64,000 bases of DNA from Actinoplanes italicus. GTDB taxonomy: Bacteria; Actinomycetota; Actinomycetes; Mycobacteriales; Micromonosporaceae. The stretch is from NCBI RefSeq assembly GCF_003001815.1, contig NZ_PVMZ01000035.1, positions 17,220 to 81,219 of the forward strand, read 5' to 3'. Shown here piece by piece: positions 15,812-23,245 of the stretch. Position numbers and translations under genes: made by a program. A model generated the notes under the pieces. It was not told the DNA's origin, did not search any database, and saw only the letters and a program-made list of their open reading frames with translations. Position 1 is the first letter of the stretch; each line of letters opens with the position of its first letter.

Positions 15812-18076
15812 ATGGCAACCGTCGCCGGGCCGCTGCCCGTGGCCCCGAACCAGATCGAGCTGGCGATCGGCGGCATGACCTGCGCCTCCTGCGCCGCGCG
15901 GATCGAGAAGAAACTCAACCGCATGGACGGCGTGGTCGCCACCGTCAACTACGCCACCGAGAAGGCCAGCGTCGCCTACCCCGACAGCGTGACCGCCGAG
16001 GATCTGATCGCCACCGTCGAGAAGACCGGCTACACCGCGAAGCTTCCGTCGCCACCGCAACAGCCCGGTGACGACCCGGCCGAACATGCGCAGCCGGTCG
16101 ACGAACTGCGCGCGTTGCGGACCCGGCTGTTCACGGCGATCGCGCTCAGCGTGCCGGTGCTGCTGCTGGCGATGGTGCCGGCCTGGCAGTTCACCTACTG
16201 GCAGTGGCTGTCGCTGACGCTGGCCGCGCCGGTCGTCGTCTGGGGCGGGTGGCCGTTCCACAGGGCGGCCTGGACCAACCTGCGTCACGGCGCCGCCACC
16301 ATGGACACGCTCATCTCCATGGGCACGATCGCGGCGTTCGGCTGGTCGCTGTGGGCGCTGTTCTTCGGCACCGCCGGAGTCCCCGGCATGACGCACCCGT
16401 TCAGCCTCGACATCGGCACCACCGACGGCGCGGGCGCCATCTACCTGGAAGCCGCCGCCGGCGTCACCACCTTCATCCTCGCCGGCCGCTACTTCGAGGC
16501 CCGCTCCAAGCGCCGTGCCGGCGCCGCCATGCGAGCCCTGCTGGAACTCGGCGCCAAGGACGTCGCGGTGCTACGCGACGGCATCGAACGGCGCATTCCG
16601 GTCACCGACCTGGCGGTGGGGGACCGGTTCGTGGTGCGGCCGGGCGAGAAGATCGCCACCGACGGTGTCATCGAGGACGGCACCTCGGCCGTGGACGCGA
16701 GCATGCTGACCGGCGAGTCCGTACCGGTCGAGGTCGGCCCCGGCGATCCGGTGGTCGGCGCGACCGTCAACGCCGGCGGCCGGCTGGTCGTGCGTGCTAC
16801 CCGGATCGGTGCCGACACGCAGCTCGCGCAGATGGCGAAACTGGTCGAGCAGGCCCAGACCGGCAAGGCCGCCGTCCAGCGGCTCGCCGACCGGATCTCC
16901 GGCGTGTTCGTGCCGATCGTGATCGGCCTCGCCGTCGCCACGCTCGGCTGGTGGGTGGGCACCGGCTCCGGCTGGACAGCCGCGTTCACCGCCGCCGTCG
17001 CCGTACTGATCATCGCCTGCCCCTGCGCGCTCGGCCTGGCCACCCCAACGGCACTGCTGGTCGGCACCGGGCGCGGCGCGCAGCTCGGCATCCTGATCAA
17101 AGGCCCCGAAGTCCTCGAGTCGACCCGGACCGTGGACACCGTCGTGCTGGACAAGACCGGCACCGTCACCACCGGCCGGATGAGCCTGGTCGACGTCGTT
17201 CCCGCCGACGGCGTCGACCGCGAGCGGCTGCTGCGCCTGGCCGGGGCGGTCGAGGCCGCCTCCGAGCACCCGATCGCCCAGGCAATCGCCGCCGCAGCAG
17301 CTGACAGCGCGCCGCTGCCGCAGGTGACCGGATTCGCCAACACCGAAGGCCTCGGTGTCACCGGCACCGTCGACGGCCACACCGTGCACGTCGGCCGCCC
17401 GGTACTGCTGCGCCAGGCCGGTCTGATGGTGCCCGCCGACGTCGAGCAGGCCGTCGATGCCGCTCACGCGGCGGGGCAGACCGCCGTGGTCGCGGGCTGG
17501 GACGGTCAGGCCCGCGGTGTGCTGGCCGTCGCCGACACCGTCAAGGCGACCAGCCGGGCCGCTGTCGCCCAGCTGCGGGCGCTGGGTCTGTCGCCGGTGC
17601 TGCTCACCGGCGACAACGAGACCGTCGCCCGGGCCGTGGCCGGACAGGTCGGCATCGACGAGGTGATCGCCGAAGTCCTGCCGGCCGGCAAGGTCGACGT
17701 CGTCAAGCGGCTGCAGGAACAGGGCAAGGTCGTGGCGATGGTCGGTGACGGCGTCAACGACGCCGCCGCCCTGGCCCAGGCCGACCTCGGGCTGGCCATG
17801 GGCACCGGCACCGACGCCGCGATCGAGGCCTCCGACCTGACCCTGGTCCGCGGCGACCTGATGGCCGCCGCCGACGCGATCCGCCTGTCCCGGCGCACCC
17901 TGCGCATCATCAAGAGCAACCTGTTCTGGGCCTTCGCCTACAACGTCGCCGCCCTGCCCCTGGCCGCGGCCGGGCTGCTCAACCCGATGATCGCCGGCGC
18001 GGCGATGGCGTTCAGCTCGGTGTTCGTCGTCGCCAACAGCCTGCGGCTGCGCCGCTTCACCAGCATCACGAAGTAG
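15812..18076 (+). CDS. copA: CopA Cu(I)-exporting P1B-ATPase
   Basis: A 754-residue P-type ATPase. One N-terminal HMA domain carries GGMTCASC (Cys24, Cys27). The membrane motif CPC is at about 403-405, DKTGT near 447, TGES in the actuator domain, SEHP and GDGVNDAA in the catalytic part. These are the classical P1B-1 copper-pump features, distinct from the CPH pump at 1427. AGGAGGAG precedes the ATG. It is the last gene of the copZ operon and ends at a strong hairpin shared with the convergent NlpC/P60 gene. Confidence 0.95.
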   Translation: MATVAGPLPVAPNQIELAIGGMTCASCAARIEKKLNRMDGVVATVNYATEKASVAYPDSVTAEDLIATVEKTGYTAKLPSPPQQPGDDPAEHAQPVDELRALRTRLFTAIALSVPVLLLAMVPAWQFTYWQWLSLTLAAPVVVWGGWPFHRAAWTNLRHGAATMDTLISMGTIAAFGWSLWALFFGTAGVPGMTHPFSLDIGTTDGAGAIYLEAAAGVTTFILAGRYFEARSKRRAGAAMRALLELGAKDVAVLRDGIERRIPVTDLAVGDRFVVRPGEKIATDGVIEDGTSAVDASMLTGESVPVEVGPGDPVVGATVNAGGRLVVRATRIGADTQLAQMAKLVEQAQTGKAAVQRLADRISGVFVPIVIGLAVATLGWWVGTGSGWTAAFTAAVAVLIIACPCALGLATPTALLVGTGRGAQLGILIKGPEVLESTRTVDTVVLDKTGTVTTGRMSLVDVVPADGVDRERLLRLAGAVEAASEHPIAQAIAAAAADSAPLPQVTGFANTEGLGVTGTVDGHTVHVGRPVLLRQAGLMVPADVEQAVDAAHAAGQTAVVAGWDGQARGVLAVADTVKATSRAAVAQLRALGLSPVLLTGDNETVARAVAGQVGIDEVIAEVLPAGKVDVVKRLQEQGKVVAMVGDGVNDAAALAQADLGLAMGTGTDAAIEASDLTLVRGDLMAAADAIRLSRRTLRIIKSNLFWAFAYNVAALPLAAAGLLNPMIAGAAMAFSSVFVVANSLRLRRFTSITK

Positions 18077-18084
18077 GGCGTACG

Positions 18085-18131
18085 ACAGTGCCGCCTGCAC
18101 CTCCGCCAAGGACGGGTGCAGGCGGCACTGT
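18085..18131. terminator. Bidirectional terminator
   Basis: Perfect 17-bp inverted repeat (arms 18085-18101 and 18115-18131) with a 13-base loop, between the converging copA and NlpC/P60 genes. Confidence 0.85.
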
Positions 18132-18171
18132 GTTATGCCCGGAGGAGTGCGCGGTCGGTTGGGGAGCCGAC

Positions 18172-18744
18172 TCAGACCAGGCGCCGGACCACGTAGTTTT
18201 TGCTCCAGATTTTCTGCTTGGTGACCGTCTTGCCGGTTCGCGGCGCGGCCCACATCTTGCCGCCACCGGCGTAGATGCCGGCGTGCGTGCCCTTCGTCCC
18301 CGTACGGATGACGATCAGGTCACCCGCGCGGGCCTTGGACTTCGCGACGGCCTTACCGTACCGCTGCTGCAGGTGGGCCTTGTGCGGCAGCTTCTTGCCC
18401 GCGGCCTTCTTGTAGACGTACATCGTGTAGCCGGAGCAGTCGAACCGCTTTGGGCCGGACGCGCCGAACTTGTACTTCTTGCCCTTGTGCTTCGCCGCTT
18501 CGGTCATGACCCGGTTCGCGGCCACCTTGGACTTGGCGGCCTGGGACGCCGCCGCCTTGACGGTGATGCCGGTCTGGCTGAACGCCACGCTGGTCTGCGA
18601 GGACACCTGTGTGGTGGCGACAGTCGCGGCGGAGGCGGACTGTGGTGTGCCGAGCCCGCCGGTCAGAAGACCGAGACCCACGGACAGGGCGAGAGCGCCG
18701 ACTTCCAGGGTACGGGCGGGCCGGCTCAGGGTGCTTACGCGCAC
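18172..18744 (-). CDS. Secreted NlpC/P60 cell-wall hydrolase
   Basis: A 190-residue exported protein: a signal peptide (about 1-40), an Ala/Lys-rich helical linker, then an NlpC/P60 domain. The catalytic Cys103 lies in RFDCSGYTMYVY and the His154 in GTHAGIYAGGGKMW; these form the peptidase dyad that cleaves peptidoglycan stem peptides. GTG 18744 is chosen because the signal peptide starts there; the frame is open upstream through the leader RNA, where the sequence is that of a riboswitch. Expression is probably controlled by c-di-AMP. Confidence 0.85.
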   Translation of the reverse strand: MRVSTLSRPARTLEVGALALSVGLGLLTGGLGTPQSASAATVATTQVSSQTSVAFSQTGITVKAAASQAAKSKVAANRVMTEAAKHKGKKYKFGASGPKRFDCSGYTMYVYKKAAGKKLPHKAHLQQRYGKAVAKSKARAGDLIVIRTGTKGTHAGIYAGGGKMWAAPRTGKTVTKQKIWSKNYVVRRLV

Positions 18745-18759
18745 GGTGAAGGAATCCCT

Positions 18760-18925
18760 CCGGCACGCCTGCGAGGTTAGCTGTCGGATTCGGGCGCGAA
18801 GGTTGCCCGGCCGCACGCTGGCGGCTTCACCCCAAGGTCCTCATGTCCCGGCCGCCGCGGTGCGGCGTGCCGGTCGAAGACCGCTCGTGGTTCCCCCGTC
18901 CCTGCCCCCGAATGCCTCATGACTC
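18760..18925 (-). promoter_or_regulatory. ydaO/yuaA c-di-AMP riboswitch
   Basis: The leader of the NlpC/P60 gene, read on the minus strand, carries the hallmarks of the actinobacterial ydaO class: GACGGGGGAACCA near the 5' end, TTGGGGTGAA in the middle and AATCCGACAGCTAACCTCGCAGGC near the 3' end. In actinomycetes this riboswitch typically precedes cell-wall hydrolase genes and turns them off when c-di-AMP binds. The boundaries are approximate. A covariance-model match would settle it. Confidence 0.8.
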
Positions 18926-19523
18926 GTCAGGCGGGTTGTGCCGCCGGACCGGGGCAGGGCTCGGCGTGGTCCAGGTCGGCACGACCGGCGAGCCTGTGCC
19001 CGCCGCCCCTCCTTGATAGCCCAGTCGGCGCCGATCCCAGCTCCCGGAGGTAATCACACTCAGTGACTGGCGTGCCGAGACGTGTCCGATTGGAAGACCG
19101 GTGCGAGGTTTGTCGACACGGGCTGCTCATGCATGGTGAACCGAGAGTGGTTTTGATCTGTGAAAGGGAACACTCGATCTCGTACGTGGTAGCTGGGGGT
19201 GGCACCGGCAGTGTTCCCCGGTTCGTCGCGTCCGACGCGACTGCCGGTCGGTTCATCGTGGCCGACCGTCCGACGCTCGTCGCCCGAACCGATGGCCATC
19301 CCTGAAGCAGGGGTCACGGTGTGAATGCCCGATGGTGTCCGTTGCGGCGACGACCGCACCCAAGACGGTCGGTGCGCCGATGCAACCGAGCCGCAACCAC
19401 CGGACCTTTCAACCAGCCGTGCCGTCGAGCGATGAGGCAGACCCCATCAACCGCATCGCCCGACCACGAAGTCTCACCCATCACGGCGGTCGATCGGCGT
19501 TCAAAAACTGTGAGAGGCAGGCT
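18926..19523. other. Intergenic region upstream of FliF-like gene
   Basis: About 600 bases between the riboswitch leader and the FliF-like gene. It appears visibly less GC-rich than its neighbours around 19060-19210. A frame on the plus strand (19063-19305) shows no family sequence. Promoters for both divergent genes must lie here, but no clear boxes were found. Confidence 0.4.
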
Positions 19524-20522
19524 GTGAGAAATCGCTCCGTCCCGTCTGCCCTGGGCACGGGCACGTCGCCCCGCGGCGGGCGTGCCGGGAGGCTGATCGT
19601 CGCGCTCGTGGCGCTGACCCTGGCCGGAGGCGCGAGTTTCGGCGCCGCGCCCGCATACGCGGCCACCATGGCGCAGCGACAGGCGACCGCGGGTGGCTAC
19701 ACCGTTTCGCCGGCCACCGGCGGCTTCACCCGGGCGGTGCTCGCCGCTGATGCCACCACCGCGGCCTTCCAGGACCGCTTGGACGACGCTTTGCAGCACA
19801 TGCTGGACACCGTGCTCGGCCCCGGCCGCTCAACGGTCACCACCAACGTCGAACTCGACCTCGACCAGGTCGCGACCTCCAGCACCACCTACCAGCAGGA
19901 TCCGTCCGCCGGCGCCCTGTCCGAACGGATCAGCGAGCGCTCCTACATCGGCGACAACGGCGGCACCCGGTACGACAGTAGCAGCGCGTCGCGCGTCAAC
20001 GCCCTCGACGAACTGCACGAGACCCGCCGTGAAGCCCCCGGCGACATCATCAGACTGAGCGTCGCCGTCCTCGTCGACGAAGCCGCCGCGGCGAACCTCG
20101 ACCTGGCTCAGGTCCGTGAACTCATCGCCGTAGCCGCCGGTATTGATGCCAGCCGCGACGACCGGGTGACGGTCACCGCCATGCCCATGCGCACCGCTAC
20201 AGCGACTCCCACCGACAACGCCGTCGCGCAGCCCGGCACCGAATCCCCTGCCGCGCTACGGACGGCACTCATCGCCGCGGTTCTGATCCTGCTGACCTGT
20301 GCCGCGCTGCTGGCCGTCCGCAAGCAACGGCGCCAGGCCTCGGCGGCAGCCGACCGGCGAGAGCTGCTCCGTGCCCAACTGCACTTCCAGCGCACTCCGA
20401 TCCCGGCTGCGGCAATCGCTACTGCACTCGACGAGGACAGACGACAGCAACGGGCGGTCGAGTCGGTCGACCCGGCGCAGACCGCGCAGCAGCTGCGAGA
20501 ATGGATCGACCCCGGCCGGTAA
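19524..20522 (+). CDS. Secreted protein with FliF C-terminal-like domain
   Basis: A 332-residue protein: a signal peptide (about 20-50), a domain from about 80 to 235 resembling the YscJ/FliF C-terminal MS-ring domain, a membrane helix (about 250-270) and a charged C-terminus. Typical pieces are LQHMLDTVLGPGRSTVTTNVELDLD, then GALSERISERSYIGD, IIRLSVAVLVDEA and VRELIAVAAGIDASRDDRVTV. Full FliF is over 500 residues with N-terminal ring-building motifs; those are missing. No other flagellar gene is nearby. It may be a FliF-derived orphan. GTG 19524 follows GAGGCAGG. Confidence 0.65.
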   Translation: MRNRSVPSALGTGTSPRGGRAGRLIVALVALTLAGGASFGAAPAYAATMAQRQATAGGYTVSPATGGFTRAVLAADATTAAFQDRLDDALQHMLDTVLGPGRSTVTTNVELDLDQVATSSTTYQQDPSAGALSERISERSYIGDNGGTRYDSSSASRVNALDELHETRREAPGDIIRLSVAVLVDEAAAANLDLAQVRELIAVAAGIDASRDDRVTVTAMPMRTATATPTDNAVAQPGTESPAALRTALIAAVLILLTCAALLAVRKQRRQASAAADRRELLRAQLHFQRTPIPAAAIATALDEDRRQQRAVESVDPAQTAQQLREWIDPGR

Positions 20523-20537
20523 GAACAGGCGGCCGGC

Positions 20538-20837
20538 TCAGGACTTCACGAGGCGGGCGATCGCCGCGCTCGCCTCCTTGATCTTTGCGTCCACGTCGCC
20601 CTCCGCCGCGGCGTGGACCACGCAGTGCTTCAGATGATCCTCGAGCAGGCCGACGGCTACCGCGTGCAGGGCGCTCTTGGCGGCTGAGATCTGGGTCAGG
20701 ATGTCGATGCAGTAGGTGTCCTCGTCGACCATCCGCTGCAATCCGCGGATCTGCCCCTCGACCCGCTTCAGCCGGGCCATCAGCGCCTGTTTCTCCGCCG
20801 AATACCCGTGCGGACCGGCCGGTTTTGCCTCACTCAT
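20538..20837 (-). CDS. csoR: CsoR copper-sensing repressor (copy 1)
   Basis: A 99-residue all-helical DUF156 repressor. The Cu(I) ligands are Cys43 (TYCIDIL), His68 and Cys72 (EDHLKHC), the full C-H-C set of copper sensors; it is therefore CsoR rather than the persulfide sensor CstR or a formaldehyde sensor. ATG 20837 is chosen; an upstream in-frame ATG at 20858 would overlap the operator dyad at 20847-20865. It faces a small His-rich protein gene and probably represses itself, that gene and other units bearing the same palindrome. Confidence 0.92.
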   Translation of the reverse strand: MSEAKPAGPHGYSAEKQALMARLKRVEGQIRGLQRMVDEDTYCIDILTQISAAKSALHAVAVGLLEDHLKHCVVHAAAEGDVDAKIKEASAAIARLVKS

Positions 20838-20846
20838 GCCGTGCAA

Positions 20847-20865
20847 GATACCCGGCACCGGTATC
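20847..20865. promoter_or_regulatory. CsoR-like operator, autoregulatory
   Basis: GATACC-CGGCACC-GGTATC, a dyad ten bases upstream of the csoR start and within the divergent promoter of the gene at 20957. It lacks the long C/G runs of the other copies but keeps the outer ATACC/GGTAT halves. Confidence 0.6.
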
Positions 20866-20956
20866 AGCCGGTGCGGCTGCGGACGCGTCCCGGCAGTCGC
20901 CGTGCCCGCTGCAGTGGCCTGCGGTCACCGAGCCCGCGATGTCGTAACCTGGCCCG

Positions 20957-21361
20957 GTGACCCGATCCCACCAGCCGGCAGCCCCGTGGCTGCTGCGCTG
21001 GCTGCTGGTCGTGATCACCCTGGCCGGTGTCGGGCTCGTGCAAAGCGCACACTGCGCCGACGGACCGACCGGCGCACACCATGCGGGGCATTCGGCTACC
21101 GCAGGGCATCACCACGGCGTTTCGGATCACGGCGTTGCGGCAAGTGGGCAGCACGTTACGGCAGCCCGGACGGCAGACACCACAGCCGGGCACTGCGAGG
21201 TCAGCGCCCCCGTCGCCGAACCCGCCGTGCGAGCCGGCGCCGTCGCGCTTCCGGCGATGACCGCCTGCGCCGACACCAGCGCACCCCACACGGCGGTGCC
21301 ACCGATCGCATCCCGGGCACCCGCCGTCACCCTGACCCAACTCGGTGTAAGCCGCATATAG
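20957..21361 (+). CDS. Small exported His/Cys-rich protein (DUF6153-like)
   Basis: A 134-residue protein with an N-terminal hydrophobic helix (WLLRWLLVVITLAGVGLVQSAHC), a long stretch with many His residues (GAHHAGHSATAGHHHGVSDHG), four Cys in all, and the end LTQLGVSRI. It is divergent from csoR and shares its operator region, so it is probably copper-induced. No enzyme motif. Its overall plan matches the proteins at 6135 and 7495. Confidence 0.6.
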   Translation: MTRSHQPAAPWLLRWLLVVITLAGVGLVQSAHCADGPTGAHHAGHSATAGHHHGVSDHGVAASGQHVTAARTADTTAGHCEVSAPVAEPAVRAGAVALPAMTACADTSAPHTAVPPIASRAPAVTLTQLGVSRI

Positions 21362-21605
21362 GACACCGCGCACGCATACGCATCCCGGCATCGCCGGATG
21401 TGCGCTCGTGCCTGCCCGGGGCCCGGCAAAGCCGGCCGTCACGCCCCGCCCGGCGGTGGTGTCCACCTGTTCCCTGCGCGGAAAGCCGAACCTTCGTGAA
21501 CCTTCACGCCCTCCCCGCTGCCCTGCTCACCCATCAGCGCCAGCGCCAGTCCCAGCCGCATCGCTCGACCGGCGGCCGCCACCTGCCGGACGCGGGGGCG
21601 CTGCC

Positions 21606-22322
21606 GTGACCGAGACCCTGCCGCCGCTGCGCACCACCCACCCGTTCGATGCTGCCGGGGGACGGTGGTGCTTCGACCTGTGGGACGGGACCGGCCGGCC
21701 AGTCGTCTTCATCCCCGCGGTGTTGTTCGACCGGACGTGCTGGTGGCCGACCGCAGCCGACCTGCGCCCGTACGCCACCGTCGTCGCCGTCGACCTGCCC
21801 GGACATGGCGGTTCGCCTGGCCGGGACCGTTACGAACCCGACGACCTCGTCGACGATCTGGCCATGCTCGTCGACAGCCTGCAACTGCGGCGCGCACCGG
21901 TGATCGTCGGGCACGGCCCGTCAGCGACGCTGGCGGCCCTGTTCGCGGCACGCTACGCCACCCACGCCGTGGTAGCCGTCGACCCGATCCCCGCCACAGG
22001 CCTGTGCGCCGACGTCGACACCTATCTGCGCGGCCTGCAGCTCACCGAGATCCCCGAGCAATACCGCGGCCTGCTGCAAACCTCGCATGACCCGCGCCTG
22101 CTGGCCGCCTACGCGACCGGTCTGCGGTACCGCCGCCCGGCGACCGCCACGATCGGCGTCACCCCTACCCGGCTCGCCGTGCACAGCCGGCCACCGTCCG
22201 AGCCCGAGACGGATCCGCAAGCCGCCGACACGTGGCGACAGGAGGTCTACGACGTCCCGGGCAGATTCGCGTCCCTCGCCGCCGCCCGCAGGTTCATCAC
22301 CGACCTGCGGACACTGCTGTGA
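21606..22322 (+). CDS. Alpha/beta-hydrolase fold protein lacking catalytic residues
   Basis: A 238-residue protein with the alpha/beta-hydrolase core: VVFIPAVLFDRTCW, VVAVDLPGHGGSPG and VIVGHGPSATLAALFAARY. The nucleophile elbow should read G-H-S-x-G; here the Ser position is Gly104. Near the C-terminus the usual GH preceding the last helix reads PGRFASL, so the catalytic His also seems lost. It is thus probably a non-hydrolytic member or a diverged enzyme. GTG 21606 is preferred; the frame upstream has no family sequence. Confidence 0.7.
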   Translation: MTETLPPLRTTHPFDAAGGRWCFDLWDGTGRPVVFIPAVLFDRTCWWPTAADLRPYATVVAVDLPGHGGSPGRDRYEPDDLVDDLAMLVDSLQLRRAPVIVGHGPSATLAALFAARYATHAVVAVDPIPATGLCADVDTYLRGLQLTEIPEQYRGLLQTSHDPRLLAAYATGLRYRRPATATIGVTPTRLAVHSRPPSEPETDPQAADTWRQEVYDVPGRFASLAAARRFITDLRTLL

Positions 22323-22395
22323 AGCGGCACTGGGTGGCGTACCGAACTGGTCGCCTTCGTACAACGCCGCTGACAAGCGGAAATGAGGACGTCCC

Positions 22396-22430
22396 TTGGC
22401 GGGAGAGCGGACGGCGTGCCCTCCCGCCAA
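22396..22430. terminator. Hairpin between convergent genes
   Basis: Perfect 10-bp stem TTGGCGGGAG/CTCCCGCCAA between the hydrolase-fold gene and the second copZ. A second small dyad GCACTGAC/GTCAGTGC (22435-22462) overlaps the copZ stop and may terminate that gene. Confidence 0.65.
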
Positions 22431-22455
22431 AGCTGCACTGACGCCTTCCCTTCGG

Positions 22456-22734
22456 TCAGTGCACCAGCTGATAGCCGGCTGCGGCGACGGCCGCAGCCAC
22501 GCTGTCATCGTCGAGCGCCGCGGCGCTGGTCACCGTGACCGCGCCGGTGGCGACGTCGACGCTGACGTCACGCACGCCGGGAACATCGGTGAGTTGCTTA
22601 CTGACCCGGCCGGCGCAGCCGCCGCAGGTCATCCCGGCGACCTGGTACACCGTCCGGGTGTCGTCCGGCGCCGTCGCCGGCTCGGTGGCCGGGGTCGTGG
22701 TGGCGCAGGCGCAAGCGGTGTCGCTGCCGCACAT
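22456..22734 (-). CDS. CopZ-like HMA protein with Cys-rich N-terminus (copy 2)
   Basis: A 92-residue protein. The HMA site is GMTCGGC (Cys37, Cys40). The first ten residues add three cysteines (MCGSDTACAC), giving extra soft-metal ligands not present in the 68-residue CopZ at 14619. It lies 48 bases downstream of the second csoR on the same strand, so csoR and copZ form an operon. A cytoplasmic Cu(I) chaperone or buffer role is expected from the family. Confidence 0.88.
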   Translation of the reverse strand: MCGSDTACACATTTPATEPATAPDDTRTVYQVAGMTCGGCAGRVSKQLTDVPGVRDVSVDVATGAVTVTSAAALDDDSVAAAVAAAGYQLVH

Positions 22735-22782
22735 CGGCTTCTCCTTGCTGTCGTGTGACTGGTACTGAGCTGGGGGAGCAGG

Positions 22783-23067
22783 TCACGCCCGCACCAGGCG
22801 GGCGATGGCGTCGGAGGCTTCCTTCAGCTTCGCGTCGGCGTCCGGTCCGCCGTCGCGGGCCGCGCCGACGACGCAGTGCGCGAGGTGATCGTCGAGCAGC
22901 CCGAGTGCCACGGTCTGCAGAGCCTTGGTCGCGGCGGACACCTGCGTGAGGATGTCGATGCAGTACGTCTCGTCGTCGACCATGCGCTGCAGGCCACGGA
23001 CCTGACCCTCGATCCGGCGCAGCCGCTTCAGATAGTCGTCCTTGTCCGTGATGTAGCCGTGAGCCAT
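22783..23067 (-). CDS. csoR: CsoR copper-sensing repressor (copy 2)
   Basis: A 94-residue DUF156 repressor with Cys36 (TYCIDIL), His61 and Cys65 (DDHLAHC), the same numbering as the characterised Mycobacterium CsoR. It differs from the copy at 20538 in its N-terminus and in loop residues, so the two are paralogs and not a recent duplication. It is followed by copZ copy 2 and is divergent from an MFS transporter, with three operator-like palindromes in the gap. It probably controls both directions. Confidence 0.92.
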   Translation of the reverse strand: MAHGYITDKDDYLKRLRRIEGQVRGLQRMVDDETYCIDILTQVSAATKALQTVALGLLDDHLAHCVVGAARDGGPDADAKLKEASDAIARLVRA

Positions 23068-23095
23068 GACCCGGCTCCCTCCAGCAGTTGCTACC

Positions 23096-23112
23096 GTACC
23101 CCCCTAGGGTAT
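23096..23112. promoter_or_regulatory. CsoR-type operator, proximal to csoR copy 2
   Basis: GTACCCCCCTAGGGTAT, first of three similar sites in the csoR/MFS divergent region. Confidence 0.75.
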
Positions 23113-23176
23113 CTTGGTAAAGCGGCACGTCCAATGCTGTGACGCGGAAGTCAATCGACGCACACCCTTGACCGCA

Positions 23177-23193
23177 TATACCCCCCGGGGGTA
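23177..23193. promoter_or_regulatory. CsoR-type operator, middle
   Basis: TATACCCCCCGGGGGTA, a C-run/G-run palindrome in the middle of the divergent region. Confidence 0.75.
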
Positions 23194-23213
23194 ACAATGA
23201 CGCCGGAAAGCAG

Positions 23214-23229
23214 ATACCCCCTGGGGGTA
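23214..23229. promoter_or_regulatory. CsoR-type operator, proximal to MFS gene
   Basis: Perfect palindrome ATACCCCCTGGGGGTA, 16 bases before the MFS start and overlapping its ribosome-binding area (AAGGAGG at 23232). Confidence 0.75.
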
Positions 23230-23245
23230 CCAAGGAGGTTCGGTC

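Noticed and set aside
18745..18816. Extending the NlpC/P60 gene to an upstream ATG
   Set aside because: The extension would translate the 3' part of the riboswitch and put 24 odd residues before the signal peptide.
19063..19305. Plus-strand frame in the gap before the FliF-like gene
   Set aside because: No ribosome-binding site, weak third-position GC bias and no recognisable protein pattern.
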